Shown in pieces: positions 25,971 through 35,696 of a stretch of 45,805 bases of DNA. The stretch covers positions 1 through 45,805 of the forward strand of contig CAZRNR010000013.1 of NCBI GenBank assembly GCA_964601505.1. The letters are read 5' to 3'. The position numbers were made by a program, and so were the translations under genes. Under the pieces are notes generated by a model. The model was not told the DNA's origin. It did not search any database and saw nothing but the letters and a program-made list of their open reading frames with translations. This stretch comes from DRWZ01 sp964601505 (GTDB taxonomy: Bacteria; Calescibacteriota; Calescibacteriia; Calescibacteriales; Calescibacteriaceae). Within the stretch, counting starts at the first letter, position 1. Every line of letters starts with the position of its first letter.

Positions 25971-27536
25971 TCAATACCTTTGTATTTCCTCCCATTCAAA
26001 ACTTATAATATTCCTCTTTTTCTTGTTGAACTCAATTCCTACTATGTAGATATCCTTGAAACTTGAATATTTTTCCCAGTATCTTTTTTTCTTTATCTGC
26101 TCTAACGCCTTCTTTTTGCTTTTCACATTATTTCCTTTCTTCCCATCTACAACCTTGAATTCAAATATGTATGCTTTATCATGGTATATTACTGTCAGGT
26201 CCATTCTACCTTCTGAAGTTATATCTTCTGGTTTCACTTCTGCTCCTATAGCGCTAAAATATGAATAAAATATTGAAGCATAAAATCCTTCATACCTTGC
26301 CAATTCTGTTTTCCTATACCATTCGTATGGTATTCCAGCAAAAAGAGAGAAAAAGGTATCCTTAAGTTCATCAAGTTTCCCTTCCCTCAAGCATATCTTT
26401 ACCTTGTCCTTTATAACCTCTTCCTTACCTCTCAATATGAAATAAAGAAGATAGTTTGAGAAACTAATTCTGACCTCCCTGTTTGGAAAGGTGAGAACAT
26501 ATCTTATGCCTTCAGGTTCTTGCATCCAGTCTTTTACAGTCAGGTATCCAGTCTGAAACAAAAGGTTTTCTGGCTCAATAAAATCAACATCAAATGAACC
26601 AATAAGTCTTTCGCCCGCTTCAAGATTTTCCATCTTTGGGATGAAAAAGTTCTTCTCAAGCAAAAGCTTTATCAGAAAAGTAGGAGTTCCTGTCTCAAAC
26701 CAGTGTGACCTGAATTGTCTTTCAGAAAAGTATAAAAGAATATCAAAAGGATTATAAACTGGCTCACCAAGCCATCTGTATCCATTATACCACGACCTTA
26801 TATCTTCAAGTTCTTTCTCATCCCTTATCTCATCTCTGAATGTCTTGATTAATTCTTCCTCCGTATATCCACAAATTGTTGCGTATTCTGGATTCAATGT
26901 TATATCCTGTAGTTGATTTAATCCCGAAAATAAAGACACTTTTGAAAATTTTGACACTCCTGTAATAAAAACAAGTTTCAGGTATTGGTCAGCATTCTTT
27001 AAAACAGCATAAAAGTTCTTGAGTTCTTCCCTGATCTGTATAGCTTTCTCCTTATCCTCAATCCTATCTAAAATTGGTTTATCATACTCATCTACGAGAA
27101 CCACTACTTTCTGACCGTATTTTCTGTAAAGCCTGATTATTAACTCCCTAAACCTCAACTGAAGTAATTCTTCTTTTAGCTCAACTTGATAATTTTCAGC
27201 ATGCTCCATAAGTACTGAAGATATTATTTTCTTTAGCTCCTCTAAATCTCTTACTACTCCCTCTCCAAAACTTATGTGTATCACAGGATATGAACGAGTC
27301 CAATCCCAGTTTTTTTCAAGGTATAATCCATCAAAGAGTTCCTTTTTTCCTAGGAAAGCTTGTTTTAGCGTATCCAAAAATAAAGATTTCCCAAACCTTC
27401 TTGGTCTCGATAAAAAGTACCACCAACCCCCTTCTGCTAACTTCCTTATAAAATGTGTCTTATCTACATAGTAACAATCTTCACCTCTGAGTTTTTCAAA
27501 ACTCTGTATTCCTATTGGTAGTTTCTTCTTTTTCAT
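25971..27536 (-). CDS. AAA-ATPase-like / PD-(D/E)XK nuclease-like protein (DUF1703 type)
   Basis: A 521-aa protein of the widespread AAA-ATPase-like plus DUF1703 family. N-terminal QSFEKLRGEDCYYVDKTHFI, a Walker A-type loop SRPRRFGKS (residues 43-51), a Walker B-type VVVLVDEYDKPI (~145-155), a sensor-like LVFITGVSKFSKVSLFSGLN, and a C-terminal nuclease-type fold with GRMDLTVIYHDKAYIFEFKV (D and ExK). The family is often present in many copies per genome and expands like a selfish or defence-related element; its activity is not established. It lies next to the decayed genes at 27.8-32.7 kb. Confidence 0.88.
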   Translation of the reverse strand: MKKKKLPIGIQSFEKLRGEDCYYVDKTHFIRKLAEGGWWYFLSRPRRFGKSLFLDTLKQAFLGKKELFDGLYLEKNWDWTRSYPVIHISFGEGVVRDLEELKKIISSVLMEHAENYQVELKEELLQLRFRELIIRLYRKYGQKVVVLVDEYDKPILDRIEDKEKAIQIREELKNFYAVLKNADQYLKLVFITGVSKFSKVSLFSGLNQLQDITLNPEYATICGYTEEELIKTFRDEIRDEKELEDIRSWYNGYRWLGEPVYNPFDILLYFSERQFRSHWFETGTPTFLIKLLLEKNFFIPKMENLEAGERLIGSFDVDFIEPENLLFQTGYLTVKDWMQEPEGIRYVLTFPNREVRISFSNYLLYFILRGKEEVIKDKVKICLREGKLDELKDTFFSLFAGIPYEWYRKTELARYEGFYASIFYSYFSAIGAEVKPEDITSEGRMDLTVIYHDKAYIFEFKVVDGKKGNNVKSKKKALEQIKKKRYWEKYSSFKDIYIVGIEFNKKKRNIISFEWEEIQRY

Positions 27537-27754
27537 AATGATATAAAGTAGTGGTGTAAAAGATGTCGGGACAAAATGCTGTTCGATTGTTGCAATATCA
27601 TTTTACTAATTTTCCGCTTTATATTTTTATCCTTTTTAGAGAAGAGTGACACATTTTAGATTTTTCAAAACTCTCAAGGATTGGTAATTCAAATTATGAA
27701 TAATAGTGAGCTTTCATAGGGAAATTCGTAATAAAAACAATTTCAGTTTCGTAT

Positions 27755-27985
27755 CTATTTCTTTAATTTTCTTTTCATCCTTCTTATAGTTTCTTTACTA
27801 ACTCCAGTCTTTTTTGAGAGTTTTTCATAAGTTGCTTTATGATACTTTGAGAATAGGTTTTCAAAATATTTCTTTTCAAATTCTTCTCTTGCTTTTTTCC
27901 ATTCCATTTCAAATACTTCAAGGTCTCTAGGTGTTGATGGAGGCAGAAGATTCTCTATAATTTCTATTCTTTGGATTTTCTTTAT
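27755..27985 (-). pseudogene. C-terminal remnant of an NtrC-family sigma-54 activator
   Basis: On the minus strand the frame open from 28000 to the TAG at 27755-27757 reads IENLLPPSTPRDLEVF, then WKKAREEFEKKYFENLF and KLSKKTGVSKETIRRMKRKL. This is the end of the central region plus a Fis-type helix-turn-helix, as at the C-terminus of NtrC-family activators. The whole receiver and AAA+ domain are missing: an in-frame stop lies at 28001-28003 and no start codon precedes the conserved part. The break coincides with the truncated 5' end of the plus-strand nuclease gene. Too short for most gene callers. Confidence 0.6.
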
Positions 27986-28426
27986 CGTTGGTATAGGAAA
28001 TTAGCAGATCGGATAATTGAAGCTTCTAAACTGATACTATCTAAATACAAAGGTAAGGCTCAAAACATTTGGAATGATGAGCCTACAGTGGATGAACTAA
28101 TAGATAGACTTGAGGAATTCAAAGGTATCAGTCAGAAGAAATCGACTATGACTGCAAGGATTCTTAAAAAGGATTATGGTATAAAGATCAAAGGGAAGAT
28201 AGATGTTTCTTGTGATGTACATGTAAAGAGAGTATTTTTAAGAACTGGTTTAGTTGAAAAAAATAGTAATAGTGAAGTTATAAAAGCTGCAAGGGAATTG
28301 AATCCACGCGATCCTTCGGCACTAGATGAACCGGCATGGAGGATTGGTAGGGAATTCTGTCATTCTAAGAATCCGGAGTGTAATAAATGCCCATTGGGAA
28401 AGATTTGTCCAAAAGTGGGTGTATAA
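27971..28426 (+). pseudogene. Endonuclease III-like DNA glycosylase, N-terminally truncated
   Basis: The 151 residues correspond to the C-terminal two thirds of an HhH-GPD/endonuclease III-like protein. The helix-hairpin-helix (FKGISQKKSTMTARIL), the catalytic-Asp region (SCDVHVKRVFLRTGLVE) and the 4Fe-4S loop with exact C-x6-C-x2-C-x5-C spacing (CHSKNPECNKCPLGKICP) are intact. The N-terminal helices are missing: homology starts at about RKLADRII (near 27998), and the TTG at 27971 is only the first possible start in the open frame. The DNA before it is the antisense of the NtrC-type remnant, so the 5' end was lost by rearrangement. A stable product is doubtful. Confidence 0.65.
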
Positions 28427-28588
28427 TTTGATTTGCAAAGTTAAATCCTTGATTCTGAAAGATTTACTGAAAACCTAATTAGGCGTTTTACATTTACAAA
28501 GATTGAATGTAGATAGGAAAAACTGAATTTTGCAATATTTTTATTTTTCGTCATAGGGGTTCTATAAATTTCTAATAATATAGCGATT

Positions 28589-29154
28589 ATGTATAAGCTT
28601 CAGCAGCAAAAGGAAAAAATAACTTCTGCATTTAAGGAATGGAGGAGTGTGATAGAGGCTCTTGGAAGGGGAGAGCAGATAATAATACTCAGGAAGGGTG
28701 GCATAATTGAGGATGAAGGAGATTTTGTCCCAAGAGAGAAATATTTCTTCCTTTTTCCTACACTGACACATGAGAGAAGGGAAAATCTAAAAAAGATTTA
28801 TGATTCGGAGGAACAACAAGATCAAGATATAGAAATAAAATACTGGGGGAAACTGTTTTGGCGAAAAAAATAGAAAACGAGGAGATTCTCAAAAAAATTT
28901 CGCCATATCACATATGGAGCGATGATGTTGTGCTTGAAAGGTTTCACAGATGGAACAAAGATGAAGTCTGGTGTCTTATTGTCCGTGTGTATAAGCTTAA
29001 AAATTCAGTAAGGATAAAGATGAAGTCAGAATACGGAGGTTGTAAATCTTGGATAGATGTTTCAGAAAGCATAGATATTCAAGATTCAACTCCAGTGCTT
29101 TCGGACGAAGATTTCAAAAGACTTTGTGATGAGGTATTAGCAAAGATTCAGTGA
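28589..29154 (+). CDS. DUF1802 family protein, split by a -1 frame change at an A7 run
   Basis: Two overlapping frames together make one complete DUF1802 protein of about 188 aa. The first (28589-28873) holds FKEWRSVIEALGRGEQIIIL and FVPREKYFFLFPTLTHERR. The second (from ~28870 to 29154) holds HIWSDDVVLERFHRW, IVRVYKL, YGGCKSWIDVSE and SDEDFKRL, the family's C-terminal half. The switch falls at CGA AAA AAA TAG: an A_AAA_AAA slippery heptamer in the correct phase (A run 28864-28870), and -1 slippage or an eighth A restores the frame exactly. This may be programmed slippage, a real inactivating mutation or a sequence error. The function of DUF1802 is unknown. No ribosome binding site is visible. 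Confidence 0.65.
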
Positions 29155-29604
29155 TTTGAAGTAATTAATCACTAAATCATTTTAAACCTTTAGGAGTGAT
29201 TGATTCAGATATTTGTTTTTCTCTCTTTGATTTTTTATGATTTGAACTGTGAAAGTGCTTTGTCTAATGTATTTGCAGGAAAAGTTTCAAGTATTTGGAG
29301 AATCTTTATGATATTAATCATACTTACCGATCATTAAAGCTCACGGGACAAATTTGAAGGATATATGCTATGATGTAAAGGGAAGCGGTTATACAAATTC
29401 AAAAATTGTTAGATAAATCACCGTGAAAGATTACCCTCGTAGCAATACAAGAGAGTGGAAAAATATATGAAATGAAAATAAACTTAAATGAGAATAAACT
29501 ATTGATTAAAAATAAATCCAATTTTTGATGAAAAATAAAAATTCTGGATGGTTCAATTAAGAATCGAAAAGTCTATAAGGTTAAATCAGGAGGTTGTTTG
29601 TGTG
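29155..29604. other. Intergenic region between the DUF1802 and lipoprotein genes
   Basis: I see no coding frame, RNA gene or convincing promoter here. The sequence is AT-rich with many short A runs and lies inside the decayed zone, so it may be remains of a lost gene. Confidence 0.4.
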
Positions 29605-32600
29605 ATGAAAGAGAGAAAAATAATTTTGTGGAGTCTTGTTTTTTTTGTTTGTTTACGGTCTTGTATCTTGTGCCAATAATAATAAAGCCGGAAATCAGGA
29701 GCAACAGGACCAAGTATCTCCTGTTGAAGTTTATGGGACGATTTCTGCGGAACAGAGCTTTGGCGAACAAGGAATGGTAACCGGAAGAATGGTCACTGGT
29801 AGGATGGTTACTGGAAGAATAGTGACTGCAAGGTCTCCAAGACTCGGAGGAAAGGAAGAGAGGATAAGAGTCTCTGGAGCCAGGATTATGGTGGAGGAAC
29901 TTGGGATTTCTGTTGAATCTGATACTGAAGGAAATTTCTCTTTGCCGGTTCGGGTTACAAATAATTGTCCTTGTAGATTCACTTTATCTGTTGGAGCTGT
30001 TAGAAAGGATGGAAAATCTTACAAAGTAAGGCAAAGTCTGGAGATAACCCCAGAAGACATAAGGGTTAGGAAAAAAATATAGGAGATATAGCAATATATG
30101 CTAGTGGAGGTGTGGCAGGAACTGCTAAGTTGGAAGGCTCTCGCTCATCTGCTGGAATATATGTATATGTGCCTGGAACTCCTATCATTGGTATAACAGA
30201 TGACGATGGAAAATTCGTTATAGGTGACATACCTGCTGGAACATACAAATTTGTTATTGAGAAGGCTGGCTATGGAAGTAATGCAACAGATGGAGTTCAG
30301 GTTGAGGCTGGAAAGATAACATATATAGGAGATTTTGAACTCCAGTCTCAGGGTGGAGAGAACTTCATATCTGGGAAGGTTGTTGATAGCCATGGAAATC
30401 CAGTTATTGGAGCTTTTATTATTTCAGATACAGGTAGATCTGCAATATCAGATAGGTATGGGAATTTCCAGATTATGGCAGATGCGAAAAAGCTAACGGT
30501 TGGGAAGGAAGGTTATGAGTTTGTTTCCATATCGGTTGATTCAAGAGAATTGAGAGTGGAGCTTAAAAAGACCGCAGGGTTAAGGCTTGGTGCCATAAAG
30601 GGTAAGATATACAACTGGATGACGACAAAACCTGTTGGAGGGGTGACTGTCTTGGCTTTACCATTAGGTAGTGCTACAACAACTGACAGAGATGGTAGCT
30701 TTGTCATATCAGATCTTCATCCCGGGAGCTATACTCTTATGTTCATAAGAAGCGATTATGAGATAGGTGTGGAGATTGTATCGGTTGCAAATGGGCAGGT
30801 TGTGGATTTAGGTATTTTAGGATTGCTTCCAGAATGCATATTGGTTAAGTTTTATCAAGATTCTGATGGAGATGGTTTCGGTAGCGCAAACAACTATGTA
30901 GAAGATTGCTATGCACCTTTTGGATATGTGGGGAACTCAAATGATTGCAATGATTCTGATATCCAGGTACATCCCGGAGCTGTAGAGTTATGCAATGGAA
31001 TAGATGAAAACTGTGATGGTCAAATAGATGAAGGAGTGAAATTAGTGTATTACCGAGATGCAGATGGTGATGGTTTTGGTAGTCCAAGTTCAACAACACA
31101 GGCTTGTTCAAAACCAACAGGATATGTAGAGAACAATTTGGATTGCAATGATGGGAATTCAGGAATCAAGCCTACTGCGGTGGAGGTTTGTGATTCAATA
31201 GATCAAGATTGTGATGGACTTGCGAATAATGGGATAGTTAGCTATTACTTCAGGGATTCAGATGGAGATGGACAAGGTTGGAGCAATAATAGTACGCTCG
31301 CCTGTAGTTCTGGATCTATTTTGAAGGATATATATGGAAATACTATTAATGGCTATGTTTCAAATTCTCTTGATTGCAACGATTCAAACCCCAATATCAA
31401 ATTTGGGATAAATGAAACAGTTTGTGATGGAATAGATGAAAACTGTAATGGTATAATTGATGATGGTGTCCTTACTACATTCTACAGGGATCAGGATGGA
31501 GATGGTTATGGTGATCCTAACTCAACAACTCAAACTTGCACGCAATCATCTGGGTATGTTTCTAAAAATAAAGATTGCGATGACTCAAACCCTAATTTCA
31601 ATCCCGGTATTACTGAAATTGTAGATAACCAAGATGAGAACTGTGATGGGCAAGTTGATAATTTGAGTTTTGGTGTTGCGATAATTGATTCTATGTCCCC
31701 AGTTCACTATGTAGATCTTGATATTGATAACAGCGGCGGGTTGCATTTGGTTTTTAACTACACTGCTTATGGTGGGCCAATGTGGCTTAGGTATTTAAAG
31801 AAAATATCGGGTGGAGGTTGGACAGCAGCAGGTTCTAACTATTATCTTGGTAGCGGGGATATTTACAACTGTTCAATAGATGTGAGTCCAGATGGTGCTA
31901 ATCCTTACTTCTCATTTTCTACAACAAATGGGGGTACTTGTGGTGATTCTGGTGTTTGTACTGCTACTTATTATGCAGGAAGCTGGACAGCAAGTAGTGT
32001 GAGCACTAACGGAAGGTATAACTCTGTTGCTTTTGTTGAGAATGATACATCTTTTGGCGGGAGAGTTACTCATATTGTTTATTCCACAGATGTTTCGATA
32101 GTTCATACATACGCTGTTTCATCAGCTCCAGATTTTTCTCTCGCATCTGTGGATTGCATCTTCTGTAAGTATGACAGATATTGATATGGTTATAAGTCCT
32201 GATGGAGCAACTTTACATATAGTGTTTGCTGATCTCCAAGGTGGTATATACTATCCGTATTATACGAGAAACCTAACTCCACATAACTTTAACTCATGGC
32301 TGGTTCCTGTTGCGATATCAACTTACACTTATAATATGTTGGTATTGCTTTGTTCTCCGATGGAACAACACATATTTGCTTTACGGGAGAAAATACGCCA
32401 AATCTTTTTTATGTTAGAGCAAGCAACGGGGGAAGTTTTGGAATCCCGGACGCTGTTGATAATTCCGGTCCAATGTCCTCGTGTTCTATTTCTCTTGATA
32501 GCAGTGGAAATCCTCACATAAGCTATTACTCAAAAGGTTTTGAAGAATTAAGATACGCGACTTTGTATGGTGGATGGAGATCTTATAAAGTTTCTAATGT

Positions 32601-32709
32601 AAGTCCTATTCCGAAAAATAGGGGTGTTGGTATAGTTGTAGATAGTAGGAGAATTCCCCATTTGGTTTTTATAATGAATGGATTTGTTGCTTATGCCAAA
32701 CTTGAATGA
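29605..32709 (+). pseudogene. Lipoprotein with MopE-type metal-binding repeats and a propeller-like end; four frame breaks
   Basis: Joined across four frame changes this is one ~1,030-aa lipoprotein. AGGAGG and ATG (29605) begin a signal peptide (MKERKIILWSLV) that continues, after a T8 run at 29639-29646, as VYGLVSC, the lipobox. A second break is at an A7 run (30071-30077), a third near 32150-32170, a fourth near 32335-32350; the last two are not homopolymers. Parts in order: MVTGR repeats; one beta-sandwich fragment; three carboxypeptidase-regulatory-like domains (30112-30830); four putative metal-binding repeats of the MopE type (about 30850-31660), each with DxDGDGxG and a Cys-containing CDGIDENCDG-like end; then a propeller-like domain with SPDGA and SSGNPHISYY-type repeats. 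The reading frames alternate strictly. Decay is the simplest reading; phase variation or error is possible. Confidence 0.65.
29774..29833 (+). repeat. Four tandem 15-bp units encoding MVTGR
   Basis: Units start at 29774, 29789, 29804 and 29819 and encode MVTGR, MVTGR, MVTGR, IVTAR. Third-codon positions differ between units, so the peptide has been kept while the DNA diverged. This suggests that the repeat was under selection before the gene broke. Confidence 0.8.
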
Positions 32710-32764
32710 AACCTGGATGAATGAGTTATATCTTTGGGAGAAGCGAGGATAGTGTTCCGATATT

Positions 32765-34135
32765 TTATCTGATATACCCTTGAATTCTTCTTGCAAACTC
32801 TGATTCTTGGAATTTTTCAAGAATTTTTTCAATTTCTCTAAAGATACTGGATGCTCTCTGCGAATGTGATTGGATTTGTTTTTTGACAGCTTTTGGGTTC
32901 GTGCTTTGGGGTGTTTTTTTTATCTTCAGCGATTCTTTAAAGTTTATATCTTCTATTTTTTCTCCCTGTTTGAGTTTTTCTCCAACTAATTTATGTGATT
33001 TTCTGTAAGGTATATTTTTCAGGAGAACAAGTTTTTCTGCAAGATCTGTCGCAAGTGTATAGTTTTGGATTTCAGATTCTTTAGCTTCTATGTTTTTAAA
33101 AACTTCAACAATAACAACTGATGTATCTAATATTTCTTGGAAGGCTTGAAATAGTATTCTTTTGTCTTCTTGAAGATCTTTTGAATATCCTGATATCAGT
33201 CCCTTTTCTAGTGTTATCATTGAATTGAGATATCCTATGAATTTGGCAAATTTTGATCTTATGACTTCAAGTGTATCTGGATTTTTTTTCTGGGGCATCA
33301 TGGAGGAACCTGTGCAGAGTTTATCTGATATTTGAACAAAACCAAATTTTTCCGATGAGAGTAAGATAAGATCATCTGATATTTTTGAGAAGAGGGATGA
33401 GATTGTTGAGAAACAGAAGATGAGTTCAGATAGCATATCTCTTCGGCTTGTGGAATCAATGCTGTTTTGGGATATGCGAGAGAATCCGAGAAGTTTTGCC
33501 ATAAGTTCAACATCAAGTTCTATTCCTGTTCCTGCACCTGCTCCGCTTCCAAGATGACAAACATCTAATCTTTTCAAGCAATCTCTGAATCTTTCAAGGC
33601 ATCTTATGAATCCTTCATGATGAGAAAGGATGAGGTGAGAGAAGAGTATAGGTTGAGCCTGTCTTGTGTGTGTGAATAATGGTATTATCTTCCCAAAGTT
33701 GTTTTCTGCACACTCTATCATTGAGCTTGAAACTTCTTTGAAAACATTATTAAGTTCATTTGAGTTTCTCAGGATCCAAAGATTTGTTGTTGTTATGACT
33801 TCTTCATTTCTTGACCTTCCTAATCTAAGGTTATATCCTGTTTCCTCCCCCACAATTTTTGTTATGAAAAATTCTATTGCGGAATGAACATCTTCAAATT
33901 CATCATCTTTTGATTTCGCGACATCTTCCAGGATTTTTTTTCTGAATTTGATTATTTTTTTTATATCATCTTTTTCTATTATTTTTATTTTACTTAGGGC
34001 TATTGCGTGCGACAAGGTTATATCAAAGTTTTCTTTATACATTATACGGTCAAAGCTGAATGAGTCAATGAATTTCTTTATTTTCTTATCCATTTTAACA
34101 TCTGAGAAAACTCCGCCCCAGAGATTTTTTTCCAT
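32765..34135 (-). CDS. argH: Argininosuccinate lyase
   Basis: ArgH cleaves argininosuccinate to arginine and fumarate, the last step of arginine synthesis. The 456-aa protein starts LWGGVFS, has the superfamily signature GSSMMPQKKNPD (catalytic serine loop), SRNEEVITTTNLW and the FTHTRQAQPILFSH segment with the conserved His-Thr-Arg-Gln-Ala-Gln. Length is normal. argB lies 6 kb away and argG is absent from the window, so the pathway is dispersed. It diverges from pntAA with a short shared upstream region. Confidence 0.96.
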   Translation of the reverse strand: MEKNLWGGVFSDVKMDKKIKKFIDSFSFDRIMYKENFDITLSHAIALSKIKIIEKDDIKKIIKFRKKILEDVAKSKDDEFEDVHSAIEFFITKIVGEETGYNLRLGRSRNEEVITTTNLWILRNSNELNNVFKEVSSSMIECAENNFGKIIPLFTHTRQAQPILFSHLILSHHEGFIRCLERFRDCLKRLDVCHLGSGAGAGTGIELDVELMAKLLGFSRISQNSIDSTSRRDMLSELIFCFSTISSLFSKISDDLILLSSEKFGFVQISDKLCTGSSMMPQKKNPDTLEVIRSKFAKFIGYLNSMITLEKGLISGYSKDLQEDKRILFQAFQEILDTSVVIVEVFKNIEAKESEIQNYTLATDLAEKLVLLKNIPYRKSHKLVGEKLKQGEKIEDINFKESLKIKKTPQSTNPKAVKKQIQSHSQRASSIFREIEKILEKFQESEFARRIQGYIR

Positions 34136-34221
34136 ATAACAACAAGTAATTAATTGTTAGAATAATCTTGAGGAATTCTGAAAAAAAAGATATCAGACAT
34201 GTTGCTATAAACATAGTTGGT

Positions 34222-35379
34222 ATGATTGTTGGAGCTGTGAAGGAACTTTTTCCCAATGAGGTGAGAGTTTCTATAACTCCTTGGTCTGTTGATTTTCTTA
34301 CGCGTAGGGGGTTTAAAGTTATTGTTCAGAGTGGATGTGGCGTAGCCTCTGGTATAAGTGATCAGGATTACAAAGCAAAGGGAGTGGAGGTTGTTCAGGA
34401 GCGAGATGAAGTTTTTAATAGAGCGGATATAATTCTTTATGTAAGGGGGCCTGGGGCATGCAAGGAAGTTGAGGAAAATGATTTAAAAATTCTAAAGGAG
34501 AATAAGACAATAATAGGTTTTCTTGAACCTTTAGCTTATCCAGATGTATTGAAGAAGCTTGCAGAGAGAAGGATAAACGCTTTTTCTGTCGAGCTTATTC
34601 CAAGAATTTCAAGGGCGCAGAGTATGGATGCTCTTTCTATGATGGCAACAGTTGCGGGATACCGTGCAGTTATAGAAGCTGCAAAACTTTCAGACAAGAT
34701 GTTCCCAATGCTTATGACTTCTGCTGGAACTACCAAGCCTGCTAAGGTTTTTGTCATAGGTGCTGGTGTTGCTGGGCTTCAAGCTATGGCTATTTCAAAG
34801 AAACTTGGAGCCATAGTGGAGGGATATGATATAAGACCGGAGACAAAGGAGCAAGTTCAGAGTGTCGGTGCAAAATTTGTTGAGTTGGGTTTGGAAACCG
34901 AAGAAGCTCGCGCAGAGGGTGGATATGCAAAAGCTATGGGAGAAGAATTCTACAAAAAGCAAAGAGAACTTATGAAAAAACATATCTCTGAAGCAGATAT
35001 TGTTATAAGCACGGCACAAGTTCCGGGAAAGAAAGCCCCTGTTCTAATAACTAAAGATATGGTTGAGTCTATGCGACGCGGTTCTGTAATCATAGACCTT
35101 GCAGCCGAAAAAGGTGGGAATTGTGAGCTCACACGCCCAGGGGAGATTTTAGATTTCAATGGGGTTAAAATATATGGTATCATCAATCCTGCTAGCTTTT
35201 ATCCAAAGCATTCTTCTTATCTATACTCTATGTGTCTTGCTAACTTCCTTTCTCTCTTCATAACAAAAGATGGTAAATTTCTGATCAATTTTGAGGACGA
35301 AATAATAAGGGATAGTGCGGTTACATACGATGGTCAGATAGTTAGTCCGGTTGTAAAGAGAATACTTAATGGGTCATAA
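34222..35379 (+). CDS. pntAA: NAD(P) transhydrogenase alpha subunit, part 1 (PntAA)
   Basis: A 385-aa protein of the alanine dehydrogenase/PntA family. It carries the NAD(H)-binding domain of proton-translocating transhydrogenase, which makes NADPH using the proton gradient. Motifs: GAVKELFPNEVRVSITP near the start, the dinucleotide loop VIGAGVAGLQAMAISKKLGA, ISTAQVPGKKAPVLIT, DLAAEKGGNCELTRPGE, and a C-terminal INFEDEIIRDSAVTYDGQIV that favours PntAA over alanine dehydrogenase. The open frame begins at 34168, but the ATG at 34222 fits the family N-terminus. The membrane subunits PntAB and PntB are expected next but are not here. Confidence 0.88.
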   Translation: MIVGAVKELFPNEVRVSITPWSVDFLTRRGFKVIVQSGCGVASGISDQDYKAKGVEVVQERDEVFNRADIILYVRGPGACKEVEENDLKILKENKTIIGFLEPLAYPDVLKKLAERRINAFSVELIPRISRAQSMDALSMMATVAGYRAVIEAAKLSDKMFPMLMTSAGTTKPAKVFVIGAGVAGLQAMAISKKLGAIVEGYDIRPETKEQVQSVGAKFVELGLETEEARAEGGYAKAMGEEFYKKQRELMKKHISEADIVISTAQVPGKKAPVLITKDMVESMRRGSVIIDLAAEKGGNCELTRPGEILDFNGVKIYGIINPASFYPKHSSYLYSMCLANFLSLFITKDGKFLINFEDEIIRDSAVTYDGQIVSPVVKRILNGS

Positions 35380-35628
35380 CGATTGAATTTGTGTTTTAAA
35401 TTACATTCTTTGCTTGCGTGGTTGGTGAAAACATGAAGCATATTGAGGGAAAATATACCAGAAAATTCTCTCAACAATTGATACCAGAAAATGTATGGGG
35501 CAGAGTGTTATAAATTTGAACTCACCATTTTGTTTTAGGTAATCGTGCGAGAGATGATAGGCGAAATTGTAAAGAAACTTTGATACGGGGAATATGGTAG
35601 TTAGATTGGAAGGATCAAGATGATCGGT
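35380..35628. other. Intergenic region upstream of motA with direct repeats
   Basis: No gene seen. The 12-base word ATACCAGAAAAT occurs twice (35455-35466 and 35481-35492), 26 bases apart, and the first copy sits inside an imperfect inverted repeat (TTGAGGGA...TCTCTCAA). These could be regulator sites for motAB. Confidence 0.4.
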
Positions 35629-35654
35629 TAAAGAAATATTATATCGCTTCCGAT
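35629..35654 (+). promoter_or_regulatory. Candidate sigma-28 (FliA) promoter for motAB
   Basis: TAAAGAAA followed after 13 bases by CCGATCT resembles the flagellar sigma-28 consensus TAAAGTTT-N11-GCCGATAA, with one extra spacer base and an imperfect -10. motAB is a classic late flagellar target. The same bases also form a GATCGG...CCGATC inverted repeat (35623-35655), which gives a competing explanation. Confidence 0.3.
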
Positions 35655-35696
35655 CTTTTAACCTGATTATATTATATTTTGGAGGTTTTATATAAG

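Noticed and set aside
25837..26049. 70-aa plus-strand frame directly after the orphan promoter
   Set aside because: It runs antisense into a well-supported gene, has no ribosome binding site and starts at or before the predicted transcript start.
28561..32709. Explaining all frame breaks in the decayed zone as homopolymer sequencing errors
   Set aside because: Two of the five breaks (near 32160 and 32340) are not at homopolymers, and two neighbouring genes are truncated by rearrangement, so true decay is more likely for at least part of the zone.
34222..35379. Alanine dehydrogenase instead of PntAA
   Set aside because: The C-terminal INFEDEIIRDS...DGQIV segment and the loop sequences fit transhydrogenase alpha; however, missing pntAB/pntB keeps a small doubt.
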